Below are positions 22,951 through 28,192 of a stretch of DNA of 30,611 nucleotides, piece by piece. The stretch covers positions 1 through 30,611 of IMG/VR virus record IMGVR_UViG_3300002144_000745; one strand, given 5' to 3'. This DNA comes from a virus. The stretch's first letter is position 1; each line of letters opens with the position of its first letter. The translations under genes were made by a program, and so were the position numbers. The notes under the pieces were generated by a model. The model was not told where the DNA came from. It made no database searches and saw only the letters and a list, made by a program, of their open reading frames with translations.

Positions 22951-22976
22951 AAAAGGAGCAACAACTGCTCCTTTTT
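22951..22976. terminator. Bidirectional terminator between convergent units
   Basis: AAAAGGAGCA and TGCTCCTTTT form a ten-bp stem around ACAAC. A-tract and T-tract lie on the two sides, so it can stop transcription from both the nucleotidyltransferase gene and the minus-strand micro-gene array. Confidence 0.9.
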
Positions 22977-23031
22977 ACTTACTTGGTTGATTGAACCATG
23001 CTTCCCATTCTTCGTCAGACACAGGCCACAT
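22975..23031 (-). CDS. Putative 18-aa micro-protein
   Basis: An ATG at 23031-23029, overlapping the stop of the preceding minus-strand gene as TAATG, opens an 18-codon frame rich in Trp, Glu and Asp (begins MWPVSDEEWEAWF). It ends inside the terminator stem. The tight overlap and the non-random acidic/aromatic composition favour a real peptide, but it is very short and could be chance. Confidence 0.4.
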   Translation of the reverse strand: MWPVSDEEWEAWFNQPSK

Positions 23032-23183
23032 TACGGATGAACCTCAAACGGATGATCATTAAATGTCGGGGTGTCGGCCGACATGACTTTTTTTGCCAGT
23101 TCGAGGTGTCCCATCCTGGACAGTACACTTGCTGCTCTTGCTTTGCCGATTGCTTCAAAAAACTCTATAATTGCATTAAACAT
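23031..23183 (-). CDS. Small protein (50 aa), micro-gene array
   Basis: This 50-aa frame starts at the ATG at 23183-23181, one base after the previous stop, with AGGAG-type ribosome-binding sequence (CAGGAGTTTAAAATG). It begins with a helix, MFNAIIEFFEAIGKARAASV, and ends with a His/Pro tail. Composition and the MFN(A)I opening are like other small proteins in this array, suggesting gene duplication and divergence. No function is assigned. Confidence 0.65.
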   Translation of the reverse strand: MFNAIIEFFEAIGKARAASVLSRMGHLELAKKVMSADTPTFNDHPFEVHP

Positions 23184-23184
23184 T

Positions 23185-23337
23185 TTAAACTCCTGTGTAG
23201 GGCCTTTTGCCCTGCATTAACATGTGGTATGCGTGTTCCCAATCTTTTTTGTATTCAGATTTTGCCCACTGCATGACTTCTTCGTCGTACTCTGTGCTAC
23301 GGAATACCGCAACGATCTGCTTTAGTAAATTATACAT
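23185..23337 (-). CDS. Small protein (50 aa), micro-gene array
   Basis: The ATG at 23337-23335 overlaps the end of the preceding 36-aa gene. The product MYNLLKQIVAVFRSTEYDEE onward has 50 aa, with an amphipathic N-terminal helix and a Trp/Lys/Glu-rich middle (VMQWAKSEYKKDWEHAYHML). Translational coupling supports it as a gene. The function is unknown. Confidence 0.65.
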   Translation of the reverse strand: MYNLLKQIVAVFRSTEYDEEVMQWAKSEYKKDWEHAYHMLMQGKRPYTGV

Positions 23338-23440
23338 ACCATCTCAGCACTTGCTGAGTACGGCTTTGGCCACTGATGATCATTGCATTAACCAATGCAC
23401 GACCAAACGATTCAACTGCGTTTTTGATCTTAGTAACCAT
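23330..23440 (-). CDS. Small protein (36 aa), micro-gene array
   Basis: The ATG at 23440-23438 lies inside the last codons of the 55-aa gene. The 36-aa product begins MVTKIKNAVESFGRALVNAM and ends in RWYV. It is an amphipathic-helix-type peptide like its neighbours. The overlaps on both sides (11 and 8 bases) suggest an operon read as one message. Confidence 0.6.
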   Translation of the reverse strand: MVTKIKNAVESFGRALVNAMIISGQSRTQQVLRWYV

Positions 23441-23597
23441 AACGTGAACCTCTTAGTGAGCGCTCGTAGTTAATTACCAGCTGTTCTAAGTCTGCGGTGC
23501 AAGTAGGGTTCTTGTTGGTAATATATTGCTCTAATAGAGTCTGCTGTGTATTCTGTGCAAAAACTCGTTGTGCAAGTTCTTTTAGTTTTTTAAACAT
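23430..23597 (-). CDS. Small protein (55 aa), first of the micro-gene array
   Basis: The start is the ATG at 23597-23595, preceded by GAAGGAAA on the minus strand. The 55-aa product begins MFKKLKELAQRVFAQNTQQT and carries LEQYITNKNPTCTADLEQLV, then a basic end. The block '(Y)I..KNP....(D)(L/V)E...' is familiar from small proteins of aquatic T4-like phages. A longer frame from 23636 lacks a ribosome-binding site. The function is unknown. Confidence 0.75.
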   Translation of the reverse strand: MFKKLKELAQRVFAQNTQQTLLEQYITNKNPTCTADLEQLVINYERSLRGSRYGY

Positions 23598-23631
23598 TTT
23601 GTGTTTTTCCTTCGGATTGTGTATTAGTGTA

Positions 23632-23648
23632 AACACTATATTAGTGTT
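23632..23648. promoter_or_regulatory. Inverted repeat, possible operator of the divergent control region
   Basis: AACACTA-TAT-TAGTGTT is a perfect 7-bp inverted repeat, and ATTAGTGT recurs as a direct copy at 23623-23630. It lies in the leader of the minus-strand array, between it and the divergent gene at 23763. Confidence 0.45.
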
Positions 23649-23657
23649 TCTACTTAG

Positions 23658-23663
23658 TATTTA
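23658..23663 (-). promoter_or_regulatory. Late promoter core for the minus-strand micro-genes
   Basis: On the minus strand GATAAATAC contains the TAAATA core. Transcription would start near 23652, giving a leader of about 55 nt that includes the inverted repeat. Confidence 0.5.
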
Positions 23664-23733
23664 TCATGCACTGCAAAATACTAATGGTTTCTACTGATAT
23701 TTGCTACATTTTTAGAGTAATATTTTAAACTAA

Positions 23734-23739
23734 TAAATA
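23734..23739 (+). promoter_or_regulatory. Late promoter core upstream of the 23763 gene
   Basis: AATAAATAC contains TAAATA, 23 bases before the ATG at 23763. A second, degenerate copy ATATACTATT abuts the ATG and resembles the terminase promoter TAAATACTATT, so the true start is unsure. Confidence 0.5.
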
Positions 23740-23762
23740 CTTATTATAACCAATATACTATT

Positions 23763-25160
23763 ATGAGATTTAACGAATTCATCACCGAAGAACAACAAAC
23801 AATGTCCGATGTCGATCAATTGGTCACGGATATGAAGAATGGAGAAATTGCTCCCAGCGTAGTGCAAGCAATCACCAACTACATTAAGAAAAAATTTGCC
23901 GAACAGCCTCCCGAAAAGCAAGAACCTGAAAAACCAATGGATCAGGCTCCGGCAGAAAAGCCTGCAACACCTCAACCTGCACCTGCCGAGCAACCGGAAG
24001 TTGAGCCAGCGGCAACTGCTCTAAAAGAAGCCGCAATGCAGCTACCTGCAGGTGTTACACTGAAACCTGACGAACTGCGTAAGTTTTTGTTAAAAGGTGG
24101 ATTTAAAAGCGAAGAAGTCAACAATATCATAACGTTTGCTTATAGACAAACTATTCAAATTACATGCGAGCAAATTGCTGCCATGAAGATGTATAAAAAA
24201 GGTGCAGCCGACATATTAGTAGGTATTTTCTTATCTGTACCTGGCACACTAAGCCAACGCAACCATATTGCACAAGTGCTGACCAAGACTGGTGTGCTAG
24301 ATTTAAGCAAGTTTACGAAGCCGCACAAAGGCACATTTGATGATTTAATTGCAGTCAAATACAAATCGGATCCTATTGTTTTGAATCTAAAACATGCATT
24401 GAAAAATCGTAGCGACTTACCGACTCAAGTAAGTGCAGCCAGTAAAGGTGCAGGGGAAGATTTAATCAGTATTCTAGGCAATCCAGTTAATAAAATGAGT
24501 CCAGGCGACTTAAACATCGACGGTCACGAAATCGAAATCAAAGGCATGGGTGCACGCCTTAAAGGATTCGGCGGTAGCGCAGTGTACGGCGATCCTACAC
24601 GCATCTATACAGAATGGGCTAATTTAGTAGGCAAGGCACTGGGCCCAGACGGTCTAAGTGTACTTGCCGGCAATAATGTCAGTTTGAAAAAATACTTTCA
24701 CTTTAGTCTTGCTAACTTAGCGGCATTAGACGATGCAATGGATGCAAATAAAGTATCCGGCGCTGGAAAATTAATACGCAGTGCATTTTCTTTATTGTTA
24801 GAAACACTTTACCCATTAAGCGACAGTAAAATGCGTGATATTATTTTACGCAGTTTCAATTCCAAGACTGGAAAGTTTGACGCAACGGAGTTTCGAAAAA
24901 ATTGGTTCTTATTCAGCTATGATTACTACAAACTAGCAACTGCTGATAAAAAAACCGGCGCAACAATGTACGCCATTATGTTCTTTAATCAGGGAACGGA
25001 GGAATATCAGATTGTGACCGATATTAAACAAATAGAATCCAATTGGGACGAGTACCAACTTGGTACCGATTTGTTTAACTGGACTAATCCAACAGGACAA
25101 GCACCTAAGATAACGCTAGGTAAAGAAACCAGAGAACGCCGCACCAGAGCTAAACAATAA
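23763..25160 (+). CDS. Predicted capsid-targeted PD-(D/E)xK nuclease-like protein
   Basis: This is a 465-aa protein. The N terminus MRFNEFITE|E resembles the T4 internal-protein targeting peptide MKTYQEFIAE|A, with ITE as a prohead-protease site. Residues ~45-85 are a Pro/Glu/Ala linker. Residues ~228-270 read GAGEDLISILGNP, then SPGDLNIDGHEIEIKGMGAR. GED...D249...E258-x-K260 is the arrangement of restriction-enzyme-like nucleases. The rest is mixed alpha/beta, with a basic C-terminal end (TRERRTRAKQ). The inference is that it is packaged in the head, trimmed by the protease and ejected with the DNA, where it could cut host or rival DNA. An alternative is a nuclease used only inside the infected cell. 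Confidence 0.7.
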   Translation: MRFNEFITEEQQTMSDVDQLVTDMKNGEIAPSVVQAITNYIKKKFAEQPPEKQEPEKPMDQAPAEKPATPQPAPAEQPEVEPAATALKEAAMQLPAGVTLKPDELRKFLLKGGFKSEEVNNIITFAYRQTIQITCEQIAAMKMYKKGAADILVGIFLSVPGTLSQRNHIAQVLTKTGVLDLSKFTKPHKGTFDDLIAVKYKSDPIVLNLKHALKNRSDLPTQVSAASKGAGEDLISILGNPVNKMSPGDLNIDGHEIEIKGMGARLKGFGGSAVYGDPTRIYTEWANLVGKALGPDGLSVLAGNNVSLKKYFHFSLANLAALDDAMDANKVSGAGKLIRSAFSLLLETLYPLSDSKMRDIILRSFNSKTGKFDATEFRKNWFLFSYDYYKLATADKKTGATMYAIMFFNQGTEEYQIVTDIKQIESNWDEYQLGTDLFNWTNPTGQAPKITLGKETRERRTRAKQ

Positions 25161-25178
25161 CCAGCGATACTATTGAAT

Positions 25179-26249
25179 ATGAAATTAACACCTATTCAAA
25201 ATTTTTCAAATCTTGGGGTATATGTTGACGACTTGGATTTTCAAAATTTAAGTGTAGAGCAATGGGTTGATTTAAAAAATCAACTATATTCTAAATACCT
25301 GTTGATTATTTTTAGAAATGCAAACTTACCGTTAACTGATTATGCAACTAGGATGTCGCAGTGGGGCCAGCATTCCAACGGTCTTAAATACTTCTTTAAA
25401 AAGTATAATCTACCTGCTGCTGAATTTTATTTGAAATTTTCCGAAGGTAATCTGTTGCCACTTTACCGTCATCTATACGATATGGCAGACAAATATAATA
25501 TTTCATTTGATGATTTAGATATTATTGAAAACAGTATAGGAAAAATTGACAAATTATCAGATTCTGATAGTAACCTCATAGTCAACAGGCTTAAAGGTGC
25601 AACTGAAACAAATGAGCCGCGCGATACTAATACAGTATTTCTCGACGGTGAGCTTGCTTGGCATAGCGACGAGAGCATGGATCTTGCGTTTTGTGATACC
25701 ATTGGATTGTATGGAAATAACGCAATGACTGCCAGTGCCACGGGCTTCGTCACTACCAGTGGGTGGTATGAAAGCCAATCTAATAGTTTTAGATCTGAGT
25801 TGGATTCGATGATTGCAAAACACAAATATCAACCAACTAAATTCAATAAAAATCAAGATCCTTTAGAGGAACGAATAATAGCCTGCCAAAATGGATCAGA
25901 TACCGAAATTCCATTGGTTATTAACAGTCCTGGCGGATTTACTGGCTTACATTATCCATTGAATAGCGTTGTTGGAATTGTCGGCATGTCCGAATCAGAC
26001 TCGCGTTCTCTTTTTAACTATATTAATAAAACATTATTTGTCGAAGAGAATATGTATGATCATTGGTACCAACAAGATAACGACTTGGTATTGTTTGATA
26101 ATTCGATAACATTGCATAGAAGATTAGGCAGTACAATTAATCGTGTGGCCTATCGAACCGCATGGTATCTACATGAGCCGACAGCTGATAGATATTTTCA
26201 GCCAGAGTATCAAGAAAAATATCAATTTATATTGTCTGAGTATAATTAA
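25179..26249 (+). CDS. TauD/TfdA-type 2OG-Fe(II) dioxygenase
   Basis: This 356-aa enzyme is related to taurine dioxygenase. The motif WHSDESMD gives the iron ligands H162 and D164. The distal ligand H313 lies in SITLHRRLGSTI, and R326 in RVAYRTAWYLHE would bind 2-oxoglutarate. The long spacing between HxD and the last His is typical of TauD-like proteins and differs from the small oxygenase at 14343. The substrate is unknown; members in phages have been seen but not explained as far as I know. The frame also opens with TTG at 25173, but the ATG at 25179 is preferred. It is the last gene before the tRNA region. Confidence 0.85.
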   Translation: MKLTPIQNFSNLGVYVDDLDFQNLSVEQWVDLKNQLYSKYLLIIFRNANLPLTDYATRMSQWGQHSNGLKYFFKKYNLPAAEFYLKFSEGNLLPLYRHLYDMADKYNISFDDLDIIENSIGKIDKLSDSDSNLIVNRLKGATETNEPRDTNTVFLDGELAWHSDESMDLAFCDTIGLYGNNAMTASATGFVTTSGWYESQSNSFRSELDSMIAKHKYQPTKFNKNQDPLEERIIACQNGSDTEIPLVINSPGGFTGLHYPLNSVVGIVGMSESDSRSLFNYINKTLFVEENMYDHWYQQDNDLVLFDNSITLHRRLGSTINRVAYRTAWYLHEPTADRYFQPEYQEKYQFILSEYN

Positions 26250-26256
26250 ATTTAAC

Positions 26257-26285
26257 TTGACGATAACTCAAAGTTTTGCTATAAT
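26257..26285 (+). promoter_or_regulatory. Sigma70-type promoter for tRNA cluster
   Basis: TTGACG (26257-26262), a 17-bp spacer and a perfect TATAAT (26280-26285) lie 20 bases before the first tRNA. Confidence 0.85.
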
Positions 26286-26304
26286 ATCTACTTAGTTAAG
26301 TGTT

Positions 26305-26379
26305 GCGCCTGTAGCTCAGAGGAAGAGCAAGCGACTCATAATCGCTGGGTCGGGATTTCGAAACTCTCCGGGCGCACCA
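26305..26379 (+). tRNA. tRNA-Met/Ile2 (CAT)
   Basis: The acceptor pair GCGCCTG/CGGGCGC is followed by A-CCA encoded in the DNA. The anticodon arm AGCGA-CTCATAA-TCGCT gives CAT. Whether it is elongator Met or lysidine-modified Ile cannot be told by eye. A second CAT tRNA lies at 30192, so one of the two may be Ile. The T-stem has a mismatch. Confidence 0.85.
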
Positions 26380-26391
26380 AATAATTATTAG

Positions 26392-26420
26392 TTGACAATA
26401 AATTGATTTTTTGTTATACT
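26392..26420 (+). promoter_or_regulatory. Sigma70-type promoter between tRNAs
   Basis: TTGACA (26392-26397), a 17-bp spacer and TATACT (26415-26420) lie 20 bases before tRNA-Leu. Confidence 0.8.
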
Positions 26421-26439
26421 ATGGCATAGTAAGAAATTT

Positions 26440-26524
26440 GCTCGAGTGATGGAACGGTATACATAACAGACTTAAAATTTGTCGCCGAAATGGCTTGTGG
26501 GTTCGAATCCCACCTCGAGTACCA
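26440..26524 (+). tRNA. tRNA-Leu (TAA)
   Basis: The acceptor pair GCTCGAG/CTCGAGT is followed by encoded ACCA. The anticodon arm ACAGA-CTTAAAA-TTTGT gives TAA. A long variable arm (class II) and T-loop TTCGAAT are present. Confidence 0.92.
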
Positions 26525-26545
26525 ATAATTTTAATTTAATGTCCG

Positions 26546-27289
26546 ATGCTAAAAGAACAAGTAACATGGGTGCATCACTGGAGCGATAGAACTTTTAGTT
26601 TTAAAACCACAAGGAGTCAGAGCTTCAAGTTCTATGCAGGAGAGTTTGTCATGATTGGCTTAACAGTCGATGGTAAAAACATTCTTCGTGCATACAGCGT
26701 GGTGAGCCCGCCATGGAGTGAAGAGTTGGAATTTTTAAGTATTAAAATTCCCAACGGCGCATTGACAAGTCAGCTGCAACATATTGTAGTAGGTGATGAA
26801 GTTGTGATTGCACCCAAGTCCACTGGCACGTTGAGAAACGATGCACTGCTTAAAGGTGGTGAACTATGGTTACTGTCAACAGGCACCGGACTTGCGCCTT
26901 TTATGAGCTTGATTAGAGATTTAGAAACACTGGAAACCTGGAGTAAGATCCATGTTGTACACAGTGTAAGACACAGTAAGGATTTAGCCTACTACGCAGA
27001 CTTGTCAACAGCATTTAAAGACCATCCTCAAGATGGCGATCTGCATGACATGGTTGCAGCAGTGTTAGACTATAAAACTATCCTTACGGGTAGAGGAGAC
27101 AGACGTATTACAACTCAGTTGGCGATAGGTGAGATGCCAATCGATGTAGTACGGGACAAAGTCATGCTGTGTGGTAACATGGAGTTTAACCAACAGGTTG
27201 CTGGCTGGTGCGAACATCATGGCATGAAAGAAGGAAGTTTACGAGAGCCTGGGCAATATATAATTGAACGGGCATTTGTAGACAAATAG
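26546..27289 (+). CDS. fpr: Ferredoxin-NADP+ reductase (Fpr-type)
   Basis: This 247-aa FAD enzyme passes electrons between NADPH and ferredoxin or flavodoxin. The full length is close to bacterial Fpr (about 257 aa). FAD-binding RAYSVVSP (48-54) comes first, then LEFLSIKIPNGALTSQLQ. The NADP-binding part has LLSTGTGLAPFMSLIRD (109-125) and MLCGN. The C terminus EPGQYIIERAFVDK is diagnostic for proteobacterial Fpr (Azotobacter/Pseudomonas type, from memory). It sits between tRNA-Leu (21 bases upstream) and tRNA-Arg (17 bases downstream), and has no clear ribosome-binding site. This looks like a host gene picked up together with tRNA genes. It could supply electrons to iron-sulfur enzymes such as the radical SAM protein (inference). 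Confidence 0.92.
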   Translation: MLKEQVTWVHHWSDRTFSFKTTRSQSFKFYAGEFVMIGLTVDGKNILRAYSVVSPPWSEELEFLSIKIPNGALTSQLQHIVVGDEVVIAPKSTGTLRNDALLKGGELWLLSTGTGLAPFMSLIRDLETLETWSKIHVVHSVRHSKDLAYYADLSTAFKDHPQDGDLHDMVAAVLDYKTILTGRGDRRITTQLAIGEMPIDVVRDKVMLCGNMEFNQQVAGWCEHHGMKEGSLREPGQYIIERAFVDK

Positions 27290-27306
27290 GTAACTTGACA
27301 TATTTT

Positions 27307-27381
27307 CTGGCGTTCGTATAGTGGACAATACAGGGAGCTTCTACCTCCTAAACGTGGGTTCGATTCCTGCACGCCGGACCA
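27307..27381 (+). tRNA. tRNA-Arg (TCT)
   Basis: The acceptor pair CTGGCGT/ACGCCGG is followed by encoded ACCA. The anticodon arm GGGAG-CTTCTAC-CTCCT gives TCT. The T-loop is TTCGATT. Confidence 0.88.
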
Positions 27382-27393
27382 TTTAAATTGAGC

Positions 27394-27422
27394 TTGACAA
27401 AAAAAGATAAATAAACTACAAT
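27394..27422 (+). promoter_or_regulatory. Sigma70-type promoter overlapping a late-type core
   Basis: TTGACA (27394-27399), a 17-bp spacer and TACAAT (27417-27422). The spacer contains TAAATA (27408-27413), seven bases before the ATG at 27421. Host-type transcription would start near 27429 and end at the terminator near 27619, giving an RNA of about 190 nt. Confidence 0.75.
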
Positions 27423-27561
27423 GATAAACATGATGACATTAATGAAAACAACGAACGCAACAGCTAGGCATGATATGCCCGGTCGCGGCTATTCGAATGA
27501 TTCCATTAATAGTCAGCCAGAGGGAAAGTTTAGTAGGGTCCAGAAGGACAGGGATGTGTAA
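27421..27561 (+). CDS. Possible 46-aa protein, or non-coding RNA segment
   Basis: This 46-codon frame (begins MINMMTLMKTTNATARHDMP, ends VQKDRDV) has no Shine-Dalgarno. However, TAAATA lies seven bases before its ATG, as at the leaderless late genes. If transcription starts from the sigma70 promoter (about 27429), the first ATG is lost and internal ATGs at 27430, 27433 or 27442 would be needed. The same segment contains hairpin GGCAT/ATGCC and an ATTAATG/CATTAAT pair, so it may be an RNA gene instead. I recognise no family. Confidence 0.35.
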   Translation: MINMMTLMKTTNATARHDMPGRGYSNDSINSQPEGKFSRVQKDRDV

Positions 27562-27591
27562 GTAAACAACTTAACATCGCAAACTTCAAGG

Positions 27592-27619
27592 ACCCTGGAC
27601 TAAACACCCAGGGTTTTTT
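27592..27619 (+). terminator. Rho-independent terminator
   Basis: The stem ACCCTGG (27592-27598) / CCAGGGT (27608-27614) encloses a nine-base loop, followed by TTTTT. It ends the RNA driven by the promoter at 27394. Confidence 0.9.
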
Positions 27620-27639
27620 GTTTTTGAAACAGTGTGAAG

Positions 27640-27860
27640 TATACCAGTAACGAGGACTGGGCAGTGCACTTTAAACATGCTGCAAACGGGCGGACTAGTG
27701 GATGGCTTATCCTTTTGTGGATAAAAAAATACTAGTTATTAAAACACACTGTATCACAGGATCGTGCATTGGTAGTTCAAGCAGGGGAAATGACGCAGTG
27801 TGTTTTAATAAGCACTTTGAGCTGGCGCGGGCTGTGATGCCGCAGACAGAGTGTTAACAA
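27640..27860 (+). ncRNA. Run of stem-loops without ORF, candidate structured RNA
   Basis: This gene-free stretch is packed with pairings. CCAGT/ACTGG closes a 7-nt loop (27644-27660). GCAG/CTGC lies at 27661-27683. A TTATCC/GGATAA hairpin (27707-27724) is nested within ACTAGT/ACTAGT (27694-27736). A perfect 16-bp stem TTATTAAAACACACTG / CAGTGTGTTTTAATAA (27736-27751 and 27796-27811) encloses 44 nt. A GCACT/AGTGT stem (27812-27854) carries an inner GGC/GCC hairpin. T4 encodes two stable RNAs of unknown role in its tRNA cluster (RNA C and D), and this may be comparable. No recognised family. Confidence 0.5.
27736..27811 (+). repeat. Perfect 16-bp inverted repeat around a 44-nt loop
   Basis: The arms at 27736-27751 and 27796-27811 are exact reverse complements. 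The loop includes TGC-ATTGGTAGTTCAA-GCA, which looks like a tRNA D-arm. Confidence 0.9.
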
Positions 27861-27865
27861 TTTAT

Positions 27866-27941
27866 CTCCTATTGGGCTAGCGGCTATGCCTCCTTGTTTG
27901 GAACGAGGAAATCGAAGGTTCGAGTCCTTCATGGGAGACCA
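27866..27941 (+). tRNA. tRNA-Pro (TGG)
   Basis: The acceptor pair CTCCTAT/ATGGGAG is followed by encoded ACCA. The anticodon loop TTTGGAA within CCTTG/CGAGG gives TGG. The T-loop is TTCGAGT. Confidence 0.9.
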
Positions 27942-27954
27942 GTTTTGGTATTAT

Positions 27955-28029
27955 GCATCGTTAGCTCAGTGGTAGAGCGTCTCGTTTACACCGAGAGGGT
28001 CGGCAGTTCGAAACTGTCACGATGTACCA
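27955..28029 (+). tRNA. tRNA-Val (TAC)
   Basis: The acceptor pair GCATCGT/ACGATGT is followed by encoded ACCA. The D-arm is GCTCAGTGGTAGAGC. The anticodon arm TCTCG-TTTACAC-CGAGA gives TAC. Confidence 0.93.
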
Positions 28030-28035
28030 ATCAAT

Positions 28036-28127
28036 GGAAGATGATGCAGCGGGGATGGTCCTGCGACCAGCCTTGAAAACTGGGTTCCGAGAAATCGGAT
28101 GGGGTTCGACTCCTCCGTCTTCCGCCA
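28036..28127 (+). tRNA. tRNA-Ser (TGA)
   Basis: The acceptor pair GGAAGAT/GTCTTCC is followed by GCCA. The anticodon loop CTTGAAA gives TGA. A long variable arm CCGA-GAAA-TCGG marks a class II tRNA. One pair in the anticodon stem is mismatched (C/A). Confidence 0.88.
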
Positions 28128-28138
28128 CTAACTCATAG

Positions 28139-28167
28139 TTGACGCAAATTAGCGTTGACTATACAAT
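28139..28167 (+). promoter_or_regulatory. Sigma70-type promoter before the small basic ORF and tRNA-Lys
   Basis: TTGACG (28139-28144), a 17-bp spacer and TACAAT (28162-28167). The predicted start is near 28174, 19 bases before the ATG at 28193. Confidence 0.75.
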
Positions 28168-28192
28168 ATAGTTTCAACACAAGGAGACAACG

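Noticed and set aside
22998-23697. Plus-strand frames at 22998-23276, 23207-23473 and 23497-23697
   Set aside because: They are Cys/Phe/Ser-rich shadows of the minus-strand micro-genes, which have proper starts and overlaps.
27295-27322. TTGACA-16-TATAGT as a promoter for tRNA-Arg
   Set aside because: The -10 box lies inside the tRNA, so the transcript would miss the 5' end. It could only serve downstream genes.
27394-27860. tmRNA gene in the tRNA cluster
   Set aside because: There is no tRNA-like end with T-arm and CCA and no Ala-type acceptor. The promoter-terminator unit is too short for tmRNA.
27894-28076. 60-codon frame across tRNA-Pro, tRNA-Val and tRNA-Ser
   Set aside because: It is translated tRNA sequence, typical of false ORFs over tRNA clusters.
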